A DNA stretch of 64,000 nt from Spinacia oleracea. Its lineage: Eukaryota > Streptophyta > Magnoliopsida > Caryophyllales > Amaranthaceae. The notes below the pieces were generated by a model. It did not search any database. It had not been told where the DNA came from and worked only from the letters and a program-made list of their open reading frames with translations. Location of the stretch: the NCBI RefSeq assembly GCF_020520425.1, contig NC_079491.1:2790001-2854000 (forward strand), written 5' to 3'. The translations under genes were made by a program, and so were the position numbers. Within the stretch, counting starts at the first letter, position 1, and each line of letters begins with the position of its first letter. This document shows, one piece after another, positions 47,188 to 58,488 of the stretch.

Positions 47188-47420
47188 ATAATCCCCTTGA
47201 TTGACATATCAAGTGGCATTTTCGTAATTAGAGGTAAGCAAATATACAATCTAGATATTGCAATGTACAACATATTTGATATTTAAAAAAATTAAAAATA
47301 AAAGAAAATAATTTTAATATAAAAAGATATTGTACACTTAAATATGTAGATTGTATATTTTGATAATTTATTTACGAAAATACCCCTTGATATGTTTACT
47401 TGCCGATCAAGGGGATTGAC
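47188..47420. mobile_element. Foldback MITE
   Basis: Arms: AATCCCCTTGATTGACATAT, TTTTCGTAA and ATATACAATCTA on the left; TAGATTGTATATT, TTACGAAAATACCCC and GATCAAGGGGATT on the right. The loop region is AT-rich. No coding capacity. Confidence 0.7.
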
Positions 47421-47559
47421 TGGTTGGAGCTCTGTCCTATTTCATTACGTTTATGATGTCTGCACCATTAAAGTAACAAGCCAATTTTCTTAATAGCAAA
47501 ATGAACTAAAATTAATGTCAAATTCTCTTTTGTGATAGAGAATCTCAAGTACATGAAAA

Positions 47560-47760
47560 GATGACGGCATATCAGAAAGGCCATAAAGTTGAAGCCGAGA
47601 CAGATATCAAAGAGCTTAAAGTGACATCAAAAGGCAAAAGTCTACAACAATTGGATTTGGTAATCTCAAGCATCATACAAACTGAAGAAAACAATTTGGG
47701 AAATAAATTGATATACTTCCTAAACTCGCATACCCACTCAAGTTTGCTAATATAGTTGCA
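47560..47760 (+). other. Short open frame of unknown nature
   Basis: A 64-codon frame (MTAYQKGHKVEAETDIKELK ...) follows an AG acceptor-like site. Composition is Lys/Glu-rich at first, then changes. I recognise no family. It may be an exon fragment of the kind common in this region, or chance. Confidence 0.2.
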
Positions 47761-48056
47761 AATACATGTCCAAATCCGACAAACAAACCCAAGTCTGACC
47801 CGAGAAGCAGACCTATCTATGTGGAAGTTCTACTTACCTGAAAGTCAAATCAAACCCAACCCATTTTTCAAATAGAATTGGGTCTGGGGGACAAGTTGTT
47901 GGGTGCCAAAATAGACCTACTCATTTTGGCCCAAAGTAACCACATCCCAAATAAGTCCAATATAATGATAGGACCATAAAATAGCCTCATATGCACAAAC
48001 AAGCCCACTTACACTATGGGCCCACATACTACTACTATATATACCTTCCTTGGAGG

Positions 48057-49526
48057 TAGGGATGGGCATGGGTCCAGGACCCGGCCCATTTTTAAGGGTC
48101 TGGGTCTAATTATTTGAGACCCGATGGATCTGGGGCGGATTTGGATCCATGTATTTAAAAACGAGTCTGGATTTGGGTCCAATATTCTCAGATCCAGACC
48201 CGGTCCAGATCCGACCCATGGACTCGGTCAATTATTAGAAATTAGAAATAGTCTAATTAGATATATGCATGCATTAGTATTTTGGCACTAATTTGCGAAT
48301 TGTGATATTTTAGGTATCGAATGTGAATATGTGATGGTAAATGACGGTTAAATTAAGGAAAATTTGTTAGAAAAGACCTTTTAAAACACAAAAATTGTGA
48401 GAAAGGACCTTTTAAAAAAAAAGTTGTGAAATGAGGCCCAATTCAATTTTTTTTTGTTGTTAATAAGGACCAAATGTGATTTTCCGATGGTCAACGAATG
48501 CTTTCCGGCGTTGACTGGCACGTGACACGCACGTGTGTCATTTTTTAACAGAAAATTATTATTTTTAAAGTTCCCTCCAATATTTTCCCCCACCCCTTTA
48601 CTACCCCAACTAACTTTTCCAGGTTTTATTTTTTTTTAAAAATGTGGCTCTCTCTCCTCTAGCCTCTACCATTTTCTTCCTCCTTAAGACCACAAATTTA
48701 TTCTCTTCAGTTGAAATCAATCAAATTTGCGCAACCAATTCTCTTGTTGGGAATTTTCGTACGAGGTTACATTAAAAGCCCCAATTTTTTTGCTCAAATT
48801 TCTCCAATTTTTGGAATCTTTAAATTAGGGTTCTTGAGCTTAATTTTTCTAATTTAAAGATTCAAAAAGTTGGAGAAATTTGAGCAAAATTTTGGGGGCT
48901 TTTAGTGCTACCTTGTACGAAAATGCTTGACAAGCAAATGGGTTGCGCGAATTTGGTTAATTTCAACTGAAGAGAAGAAATTCGTGGTCTTAAGGGGGAA
49001 GAAAATGGCAGAGGCTCGAGGAGAGAGAGTCGGAATTTTTTTTTTTAAACCTGAAAATGTTAGATGGGGTAGTAAAAGGGGTGGCAGAAAACATTGGAGG
49101 GAACTTTAAAAAATAATATTTTTTGGTTAAAAAATGACACAAGTGCAGGTCAACGCCGGAAAGCAGTCGTTGACCACCGGAAAATCACATTTGGTCCTTA
49201 TTCACAACAAAAAACTTAAATTGAGCCCCATTTCACAACTTTTTTTTTAAAAGGTCCTTTCTCACAATTTTTGTGTTTTAAAAGGTCTTTTCTGACAAAT
49301 TTTCCTTAAATTAATGGCGCGGGAAAATTTTCTAAGACAAAAAAGTTAAAAATAAAAAAATAACACTAGACCCATTTTAGACCCGAGACCCATTAGACCT
49401 ATTGTATATGGGTATGGGTCTGAAATTTTCAGACCCAATGGATCTGGGGCGGGTCTGGGTCCGCCTAAAAAATATGGGTCTGGGTCTCACCAGACCCGAC
49501 CCCGATCCGGCCCATGTCCATCCCTA
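48057..49526. mobile_element. hAT element containing a nested foldback MULE
   Basis: Ends TAGGGATGGGCATGG and, inverted, CCATGTCCATCCCTA. An exact 8-bp target duplication CTTGGAGG is present at 48049-48056 and 49527-49534. The hAT's own sequence (GGGTCTGGGTC and GACCCG words) is about 520 bp; the rest is the inserted MULE. Confidence 0.9.
48357..49305. mobile_element. Foldback Mutator-like element, nearly complete palindrome
   Basis: The inverted ends begin GGAAAATTTGTTAGAAAAG, with the right end pairing as CTTTTCTGACAAATTTTCC. An exact 9-bp target duplication TTAAATTAA lies at 48348-48356 and 49306-49314, the Mutator signature. The arms continue inward almost to the centre near 48830 (CCTTAAGACCACAAATTTAT opposite GAAATTCGTGGTCTTAAGG), so a transcript could fold into a hairpin with arms of about 450 bases. 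Its terminal region is related to the Pack-MULEs at 32918 and 52628. Confidence 0.9.
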
Positions 49527-50586
49527 CTTGGAGGTAAGAGAAAGAGAGGTCAAAACTCTCACAAAAGACTCATTCTTCCTACATACTCTCTTCCCTAAAA
49601 TATTCTCAAATACACATTGTTTATACACTAACTTGATCGTCGGAGGCTCCTCCTCGGGTTAAACCCCGAGGGCCCGAAGTTTATCTTGCAGAACTGTACA
49701 CGATCCAGAGCCCAGACTCATAACAAGGTCGGGATTCTCACGTCACCATTGAGGTAACCATAAACACCCGAAACACCTACTATACCCAAACTACTAACAT
49801 ACGGATCAATAATGTGCTCTTTTAACCATGCAGAGTCGAAAAAAATAACTTCATATACTTTTAAACAAGTTGAGACTCATGCATGAAGCCAAAGATAAGC
49901 ATCCCTCTGTAAAAAATCATTTTGGATTGAAAATTAAGTTAGTAAACTGAAATTGTCACTGTGACATTCGAAAGGTTGATCGAGAACAAGTCAGTAATGC
50001 ATGCACATGCGTTGGCACAAAAAGCTATCAACGGAGGTATTTCGTACACCATCTTTTCACTAGAACCTGATTCGTTTTGTTTCATGTATTTAGTTTTGTA
50101 CATTTAATGTATGTCAAAAAAAAAAGTGAAATTGTCACATTACCCTGTTAACAAGCAAGTAATTCATATGATTACCACCCAAACCCCGAAATTACTCTTG
50201 GTTAAAAAAATTCAAAACTATCTTATAAAATCGCGTTGTTGAAGAAAATTACCTTATATTCCGTATAATTTTTATTGGAAATAAATAGGAGTAGTATCTT
50301 ATAAAATGTACTAGTATAGTACTCGTGTATGTAATTGCATGGTTTGAAAAGCTCAAATATTAAATTTGTATTATTTTGAATATCTAAACGATCTAAAAAG
50401 TTTTCAATAAAAAATCATAATTTACATATCATAAAAAATTATTAATAATAAAGTTAAAAATTTAAAATTAAGCTCTAATATTCATAAATTATGCTGAATA
50501 TTGTTAGGCGCACCCGTACCCAAGGATATTTTTATGCTCAATGGTGGTTCCTACCACATTTTCTCCTCACATGTAAGGAGAAAATG

Positions 50587-50650
50587 TAAGAGGGTGCACC
50601 TTGCACCCGAAGGTGCACCTTGCACCCGAAGGTGCACCCTCTTACATGTA
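50587..50650. repeat. Self-complementary GGTGCACC array
   Basis: ATGTAAGAGGGTGCACCTT is mirrored by AAGGTGCACCCTCTTACAT, with two further copies of AAGGTGCACCTTGCACCCG between. Just before it, ATTTTCTCCTCACATGTAAG pairs with its own continuation. This may be the core of a small foldback element. Confidence 0.75.
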
Positions 50651-51472
50651 ATGTGCTCTAAAATTATGCTGCCATTTAAATATAGAGATTAATAATTAAT
50701 CCACGTATATTGCTATTTAGTTTTTTGGCAATGAAGTCAAACATACATCAAAAGACTCAAGTCTCATTTTCATATTGCTATTTAGTTCCTCTGTCCATTG
50801 TAGACATTTGTGAAACCAATTAGTTAAGAAATGAAAATGATTAGTTTAGCAATGAAAACAATCACTTAAGCCGGTGAACTGTACATTTGTAAAAACACCA
50901 TACATTTGTAAAAACTTTCAAACAATTTCTCTAAACCATACATAAAGAAGAAGAAAAACTATACATTTGTATAAACTTTCAAACGATTTCTCTAAAACAT
51001 GCAACACTTCAATACAACTCCATTTACCATATGAGTAGTGAATATAGTGCACGCGCGCACGCACAATAGCAAAGTTACAAAGGCGGCACTTGAAATGACT
51101 TTTATCATTGTGATTTTTAACCTTTATATGATATATGATTTTATGATTTAAAAAATAATAATTACCCATTTAGACTGAACTCTGTGTTATAATTATTCCG
51201 TAATACTCACGTACATGTAACACTTTCATACGGAGTATCACAAAAATGAGCTTAAAAAATTATAATTCTATATCAAATTGTTAACTCATCTTAAACCTAA
51301 ATTTACTAATCATAGACTTTAATACTCCATATTTCTTTATATTAAGTACGATCACATTTTATTTTTATATGAAAAAAATATAGCTCTCAAGCTTAGTTTA
51401 TTAATTAATTGGTAGTTTTCCCTATATCTTTATCAATTTAGGAAAGAAAATGAGAATATAGTATGTACGTAG

Positions 51473-51662
51473 ACATGCTTGCAATGCTGGTGCCTTAGTT
51501 TATATTTTCTTTGTTGTTTAGGCTGTTGTTTGTTAATTTGTTGCGAACCTTTGTTTGTTCCGTTGCCTGCCTTTTGGCTTTGGTTCGTCTCTTGCAATGT
51601 TTGTATTAACTATCTCATTTTGGTTAATAATATCGATTTGCTATTTACTGGAAAAAAAAAAC
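51473..51662 (+). mobile_element. 5'-truncated LINE 3' end with 17-bp target duplication
   Basis: The segment ends TTTTGGTTAATAATATCGAT...TTTACTGG plus an A tail, a layout seen at plant LINE 3' ends. Direct repeats ATATAGTATGTACGTAG (51456-51472) and ATATAGTATGTATGTAG (51663-51679) flank it, with one mismatch. The 66-codon frame inside is not a gene. Confidence 0.7.
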
Positions 51663-51802
51663 ATATAGTATGTATGTAGCGTATTTCTTAAGTGGATGAA
51701 ACTTACAAAATTAATTTTGAAAAAAAGGTAAAAGTATTAATACAACAGGAATTACATGTAGAAATAGGATAGTGTATTTCCTAAGAGGTACGGAGTATAT
51801 AC

Positions 51803-52060
51803 TACCGCCATCCTCGAAAGTTTAGCAAAATTTGGAATATGTGTCCAAAGTATGAAATTTTTTACCGTAAATTCTAACTATTATATACTCCGTACATTAA
51901 AACGTTGTCATGTAAGATTTTGTTAGATTAATCTCGATATGTATTTTTAGAATATTAACTTTTTATAATTTTTCACATACAAATGGGATATATTAGTGGC
52001 TAAATGCATTAGAATTCGTACAGATAGTAAGTATAAAGAACTTTAATGAACAAAGATAGT
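51803..52060. mobile_element. Decayed Stowaway-like MITE
   Basis: Shares TGTCCAAAGTATGAAATTTT, GTAAATTCTAACTATTATAT and AAAACGTTGTCATGTAAG with the elements at 7533 and 15743. The ends are worn. Confidence 0.55.
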
Positions 52061-52427
52061 ACAATATATAATTTCTACCAAAATAAATACGAAGTATCTT
52101 TCATTCAACATGAATATATATTTTACTATTCAAATAATTCAATTGCACTTGCACGGTTTAATTTAGTTCTATACTACCAACTAACTTTCAATTAGCTATT
52201 AATCATTTAAGTGAAAATAATAAAATAAATAAATTATTATCTATAATGATTGAATCTGGCATGTTCTCTGTAGGATTTTTCACACAATATTGAAGTTTAG
52301 TTAATATCTTATGTGAATGTAAATAAAATAATAAGAAGATATTGTTTTCATAAATAAAAAGGATAATTAATTCAATCCTTTTATTTAGGGGAAGTAAAAA
52401 GAGCAGGAAAACTTTTATTGTGAGAGC

Positions 52428-52490
52428 GCACATGTGTCATATTAAGTTTTAGGTTTTTAGGGGCCTCACTTTTAGTATAGTTATTATAGA
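52428..52490 (-). other. Helitron-like 5' end next to gene D's duplicated flank
   Basis: On the minus strand: TCTATAATAACTATACTAAA, then a GACACATGTGC word. It belongs to the same pattern as the starts near 16015, 17378 and 32157. It stops exactly where the segment shared with the gene B upstream region begins (about 52494). Confidence 0.35.
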
Positions 52491-52493
52491 TGG

Positions 52494-53097
52494 GATAACT
52501 CCTATATTTGGCCGAAATATAAATGTTGACTTTATAACCAATTTCCATGAGATGTCACGTGAGATTCACCTAGTAATGTCAAACTCAAATTTCCGTTTCC
52601 TTTTTGATCAAAAATAGTATTTCATCCCCAATTCGCCCCACCCGACGGCTACCGTCTCAACCCTTATTGGCTCATCAAGCCATCACCAACGAGGAAACCC
52701 AAGGTCATGCTCCGCCATACATTATCTAAGCCGACCACCACAACCGCGATATGATATCGTACTCGAAATTCGCGGTCTAAACCTCATCAAAGAGTCTGAT
52801 TACAAGCTTCTCCTCGACAACCGTCTCGGACTGCAAACGTTTGACGACGGATTCGTCCACCACGGCCTGCTAATTAAAATCGGCGATTTGGTTGCTGAAT
52901 CGGGAGTCAGAAACGCTTAAGAAATTGTAGGTTAAAAATGGACAGTCAACGCCGGAAAACTGCTCTGACCACCGGAATTTGGGCTTTGGTTCTTAATGAC
53001 AACAAAAAAAAATTGTGTCCTATCCCACAATTTTTTTTTTTAAATGTCACTTTTCACAATTTTTAGATTTTAAAATGTCATTTCTGATAAAATTTCC
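52494..53097 (+). mobile_element. Second copy of the lipase-carrying Pack-MULE, left end deleted
   Basis: 52494-52628 matches the DNA just outside the Pack-MULE in front of gene B (32761-32900). The sequence then jumps directly into the captured lipase insert (GGCTACCGTCTCAACCCTTA and on) and continues to the same right terminal repeat, ending at 53097. The left TIR and the first part of the insert are missing. The lipase fragment carries changes different from those of the other copy. The element was therefore present before the B/D upstream regions duplicated. Confidence 0.75.
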
Positions 53098-53440
53098 AAA
53101 AAAAATAGTATTTCATACGGAGTATTACAATTTAAATACTATTTTTTTACTCTATAATCAAATGGTTTTTCGCAAAAATCCAATTTAACTATATTTTAAA
53201 AGATTTAACGAACCCTTTATATTCCAAGCATTTCTTAGATTACATTTCCTTTTTAGGGCAACAGAAACTCTTTATAACTCTTCCCTCTAACCGCCAATTT
53301 GACAAATAAAACAGAAAACGAAAAAAAGGCGCACACATCAAATCACTCAAACACATACTTCTTCGTCTTCGTCTTCGTCTTCGTCTTCGTCAATTTGAAT
53401 CCCTAAAATCTTTTGCGTGGATTTTCTTCAAATTTCCACC

Positions 53441-56400
53441 ATGGCTGAAATCTTTACAGCAGCTTCTATTGGAGACCTTAAACGCATCAAAGGTAACATT
53501 ATTATTATTACATTTTTGCTTTTTATTAAAACTAATACTCGTACTTTTTGTAATTAATTCATACTGGAATTGAGTTCTTGCCAACATTTTGTTTGCAGAA
53601 ATCGTGAAACAGTTTATTGATCAGTTTGGAGAACAGAGGGCGAAAGAACTCTTGAGAGCAGAGGGTTTGACTGGGCGTACAATTCTACACATTGCTGCTT
53701 CCGGGGGTCGAACTCCAATCTGCAGATACCTAGTCGAGACTGTCAAAATTGATATTAATATCAAAGATTCAAGGGGTAAATGACTCTTTCAAGAATTACA
53801 GTACTTATTAATCTTGATCGAGTTGTAATTTGTGAAATTGTGGGTGGTTTGCATGATAATCGAATTGTGCACTTTTAGGGTTTTTAATGTTAATGTTATA
53901 GTGTTGATTTAACTTCTAAGCTTTTAATCATGTGAATCGTGTAAATGATTGGGTTAGGGGTTTTAAATTCCAATGTTAATCTCGTGTCCATCTTTCGGCG
54001 AACCATTATATTTGAACCATTGCAATTACTTGGTTGTTCTTATATTGTTTCTTTATAAGTATTTGATATCATCCATGCCTAGCATTGTAAAGATATTTTG
54101 TTTATTTTTGTTGTCTTGCTATGAATTGTGATCTTGAAACTTGAATAATACTAGTATTTTGATGTTTCTTGGGTACTATATGCATAAGAATAAGCTTTCT
54201 TGGGTTTATTTTGAGTTTATATGGGCTATTTTACAGGTTTCACCCCTCTGCATCATGCGATTTTGGGAGGGCATTTCATGACTTCTTCTTTTCTACTGGA
54301 TCATGGTGCAGATCCTAATATGACATGCAATGCGGGATTAGCTCCATTGCACTATGCTGCTAAAAATGGTATCTAAAAAAGCCTCTGAGTTACGTTGTTG
54401 TATGTATGAGTCTTGTCACATTACTAGTTTAAATTACATGTCTTATGTACGTAGTTGATGCTTATGGCTAAAAAGGTTCCCTGTTCATTTGGTTTGTCAT
54501 GCTATAGATGAAATAAGAATGTTCTGCCCTTTAAACTTGACTTTTACTATGGCAGGAAAAAAAGAGCAGGTGAAATTGTTATTAACAAAAGGTGCTGAAG
54601 TTGATGTGCCATCGTCTTCTAAAGGCACGCCATTGAGATTTGCCGCTGCATATAGCATGAAAGATGCTGTTAAGATTTTGCTTGAGCATAAAGCTAATGT
54701 ATGTGACAACCCTTAGTTTTCTTAATTATGTATTTGACTGAGATGATATGTTTTGATTATTGTTTTTGATGTTGATGTACTTTATGTTACTCGGCCTTGG
54801 GTAGTGCTGCTGTGGTATGTCTCCTAGTGTCACACTTCCATGTTTTTGGGCCAAAGTTAAGTGTCAAGTCTCAAATTTCCATAACCAAGTTGATGTTGGG
54901 AATGAACGCGTTGCTAGATGCTTTTCCTATTAGTGATATTTATACAAATGATGATTTAATTTATAAAAGTGTATATCAAATACATAAGATGAAAAAGATC
55001 TTGTAAATTTTGTATGTACGTGATGTTACCTTCTCTGTTTGCAATGAACCTTCTTCTTTCATGGTGCAGCCAAATTATACTAATCATCCCATATTGAACC
55101 CGTTGATAGTTGCCATCCTAGAGAATTCTATTGATTGCGTAAGGCTACTGCTGAAGGTACTATTATATACCTTTGTCTCTTTAACCCTCTTTTTTTTTTT
55201 ACAGAAGACACCATATTATTGCGAGGGATCTTTCAAACAGATTTACCTCTCTGTTTATGTTTCTTGAGAACAGTTACGAACCATTGTATATTTTGTGTTT
55301 GATACCTTGCCATTTCGGATGGACGTACTCCATACTTCATAAACCAATACTTAATAGTTACATGTACAAAGTACAACGCACTAATAAAGGATGTCCTGGT
55401 AATTATTTGATTTTTTTATAGCACAAATGTTACATGATTGGAGTTCATATATGTCCTCATTTCAAACTTCAATCAACTTATGATGACTTTAGGGAGTAGA
55501 GTTAGGAATGCAACTAACTCTGTATCATAAAAGCATCTCATATCTTTAATTAGGATGGCAGAAATATTAACCTGTGATTATTCAGTTATTAGAAGCTGAC
55601 TATTCTGTTATACTTGGTGCAGCATGGTGCTGACCCGAATCTTGGTTTTCTTGGAGAAAAACCTTTGATTGTTTCTGTAAATGAAGGCCATATAGATATT
55701 ATGAAATGCTTGCTTAGAGCTGGAGCTGATCCTAATGTTACTAATTTTGTGAGTGAAAGACAACATTCACACGCTTTTAAGAGTTGTGGCGTTGAGCTCA
55801 GAAGATTAACTTGCTTTCATTCTGAGTGTATATGATTAACTTGTTACTGTGTCTTCTATTTCAGTGTGATCTTACACCAATTGAAATTGCGGCTGTGGAA
55901 GGTAATCTTGCAATTGTAAACGCCCTCTTTGATGTTACTGCTCGTATTCCTCATATTCCGACTTGGAGCATTCTTGGAATACACGAGTATGTCAACTCTA
56001 ACGGAGCAAAAGATCAGGTTATTTTCCTAGTTCATTATGCAACTTCCTACATCTGTTAGCTATTACATGAGCTTAATGGACCTCTGTAGCTCCATCTGGG
56101 TAGATCCTTTCCCCTTCTATTAGGTCCTGCTTACTTAGAACATCTTTCTAGATGAATCATTTTCATGCTCATCCATGAACTCAGATATTTGTTTTCCATA
56201 ATATCATAAGAACTCCTTATCATTCCTGGGAACACCACCTCATTTTTTGTAATTATAAATTTCCTTTCATCTTCTAGTGTGACTTTGAGCGAAGTGAACT
56301 CGGTTATTGTAGCTCATATTTGATTGGTGGTGAAGTATGGGGTTGTAAGAATGTTGACAACAATTTCACTGAAAGCTTTCCCTAGCATCTGGGCATGTAT

Positions 56401-58488
56401 CATGACTGAGCTATTTTAGTTAAAGGTGCAATCTGATATGAATTGTTTTAAAATGCACATTGAAGGTTGGCAATCTGGAAAAAGTCAGTCAAGGAGTTAG
56501 TTATGTGGAGTTTATGTTGTAATTATAAAAAATTTGATGGTTTATTTTTACCACATTTCATAACTTGCAGCGGAAACTCAAATCTGAAATTAAATTCTTA
56601 GAAGCAAAAGCAAATGGAGCACAAGCCATCAGAACAGATGATTACATGACTGCAGTTTGCTGGTTTACAGAGGTAAAAAATTAAACTGAACTATAACTTG
56701 GCCTTCAATTATGCTGCAATCTTTTGATGCTGAGTACATATCAGCTGAGGATCAGTCCAACTAGGTTACATCTCCTCTGCATCTTCTAAGTTTGTCAATT
56801 CGAATGACACCTCCACATCAGCCTTCCACTGAAAAAGTAAAACTACATAGTTGTTAGAAAGATTTCTAAAAAGATGGTGATTTGCAATATGACTAACCTG
56901 AGCTGCTGTGATGCCACCAACCTCAAAAACGATCCATGCATTGCTACTTTACCTTTGCAAAGACTTTCAATCTCTTGGATAGGCCACTGCATTAATTGGT
57001 TCCCACTAGTACTAAGCCATACTTCTCGAGGTAAAGACTGCAAATTAAGAATACAAAGCGAAAACTTCGAGTTAAACCGAGAACCAGTAGTAGTATACCT
57101 GAAGCCCTGACCATCCCTTTTTCTTGTCATTTGCTCCACCATTAGCCTCCAATACCCACGCCCATAATATTCGTCTTTTTTTCTCACCATCAAAAAATGT
57201 CTTTGAAGCATAAAACTTACTTCCATAATCATATCTCCAATCAGTATTATCTTCCATAAAGTCAGTTATGTCTACTTCGAATTCATACGTTTCAGCCTTA
57301 TAAAAGCCTAGTACATAGTGATCATGATCAAGAAAGCTCGCCTTGAGAACGAACTTTGTATCTTCCCTCTTAAGATAGTTCTCAACTCCATCTTCACTAT
57401 CAATGCTCACAGGATAGAAATCAGGACACTCCCACATTCCAGTTCTTGCTGAAGAGTGAAGAGTGTTCTTACTCCTAGTCCACTTAACAAAATCTTTACT
57501 GTGGTACAGAAACGTCATTCCTCTGCCATCTATCTTTCCACCAATAAGAACTTGCCACGTGCCATCAGGCGCTTGCCAAGCAGTTGTTGGATCTCTTAAG
57601 TTGCTAGGATCAATATCACCATCTGTTGCAGCAATTACAGGATCAATTTCAGGTAAGGATCAGAGGAGTCCTTGGGGAATGCTAGATTCTGTGACTGGAA
57701 ATTTTGATCATCTGCACCAGTATAGAAAATGACAGGCTGAACTATAACTTGGCCTTCAATTATGCTGCAATCTGAGTATTGTTACTATGCTGCAATCTTT
57801 TGATGCTGCATTCTTTTGATTCTGCAATCTGAGTATTATGCTGCAATTTTTTGATGCTGCAATCTGAGTATTGTTAGTATACTGTAAACTTTTGATGCTG
57901 CAATCTGAGTATTGTTAGTATACTGTAAACTTTTGATGCTGCAATCTGAGTATTGTTGTTCTTTTCATTCTTTAACTGGATAGGGTATGAGGGTGAAGCC
58001 AACAGATGCGACATCGTTCTCCAACAGGAGCCTTTGCTGGTCGCGCTTGCACAAGCGCACTCTTGCACTCTCTGATGCAGATCTCTGTATTAGACTGAGA
58101 CCAGATTGGTTTATGGGACATTACCGTGCAGGAGTAGCCTATATGATGTTCAAGGTCTATATCTATGTCTATATGATCATGTTTTCTAATCTTTACTTTT
58201 TGGAATTAGATCTGATTTTTTCCTACATTGTCTGTGATAACTTTGAATTGGTGCAGGACTATAAAAATGCAGAAGCAGCATTTAGGACTGCGTGTAAGTG
58301 TGCTCCTCTCAATCAGGACCTCAAAGATGCTTACAGGTAATTTCAAACAAGAATGAAAATTACACGTGATTTTTTAATAATTTTTATGAGCGTTATTGAT
58401 CAATTGTACGTAAATATTTGGCAGTATGGCGTTGGCGTACATACAAGCACCACCCACTGATGATTTCAGCCGGCTCTCTGTTGACTGA
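53441..58488 (+). CDS. Ankyrin-TPR protein, gene D (mosaic; captured invertase in intron 8)
   Basis: Eleven exons: 53441-53492, 53599-53775, 54237-54368, 54556-54698, 55070-55156, 55623-55748, 55865-56017, 56571-56672, 57984-58154, 58257-58336, 58425-58488. The open frame is 428 residues. It has seven ankyrin repeats (RTILHIAASGGRTPICRYLV, FTPLHHAILGGHFMTSSFLL, APLHYAAKNGKKEQVKLLL, TPLRFAAAYSMKDAVKILL, KPLIVSVNEGHIDIMKCLL, LTPIEIAAVEGNLAIVNALF) and a C-terminal TPR domain ending DDFSRLSVD. The start MAEIFTAASIGDLKRIK and the intron after exon 3 are B-like; exon 4 onward is C/E-like. At the clamp the Asn is kept, Lys is Met and Arg is present (FMGHYRAG). Intron 8 is enlarged by an acid-invertase fragment but keeps normal borders. 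Leader CTTCGT array at 53360-53389. Confidence 0.87.
56723..57736 (-). pseudogene. Captured acid invertase (GH32) gene fragment in intron 8 of gene D
   Basis: The minus strand reads, in order: VIFYTGADDQN and QNLAFPKDSSDPYLK; DPSNLRDPTTAWQAPDGTWQ; MTFLYHSKDFVKW; RTGMWECPDFYPVSIDSEDG; YGSKFYASKTFFD and RRILWAWVLEANG; KKGWSGLQ with a donor; SLPREVWLSTSGNQLMQWPI and EIESLCKGKVAMHGSF; then ADVEVSFELTNLEDAEEM and SWTDPQLICTQ. These are the middle and late exons of plant beta-fructofuranosidases (WECPDFYPV is the family motif), with at least two introns kept, so it came from genomic DNA and not from mRNA. It has frame breaks and a stop. A 37-bp direct repeat flanks it (56686-56722 and 57737-57773). 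Confidence 0.85.

Larger units (their letters stand above)
47897..49760 (+). mobile_element. Probable LTR fossil interrupted by nested DNA elements
   Basis: The sequence beginning TGTTGGGTGCCAAAATAGAC and, after the nested hAT, continuing through the region around 49552-49750 has the look of a plant LTR (promoter-like TATATATA before the break, GC-rich downstream part). No internal retroelement genes and no partner LTR were found, so it would be a solo or partial LTR. It is older than the two nested insertions. Family not assigned. Confidence 0.35.

Noticed and set aside
57072-57518. A working invertase gene
   Set aside because: Only middle and late exons are present, with frame breaks, inside an intron of gene D on the opposite strand.
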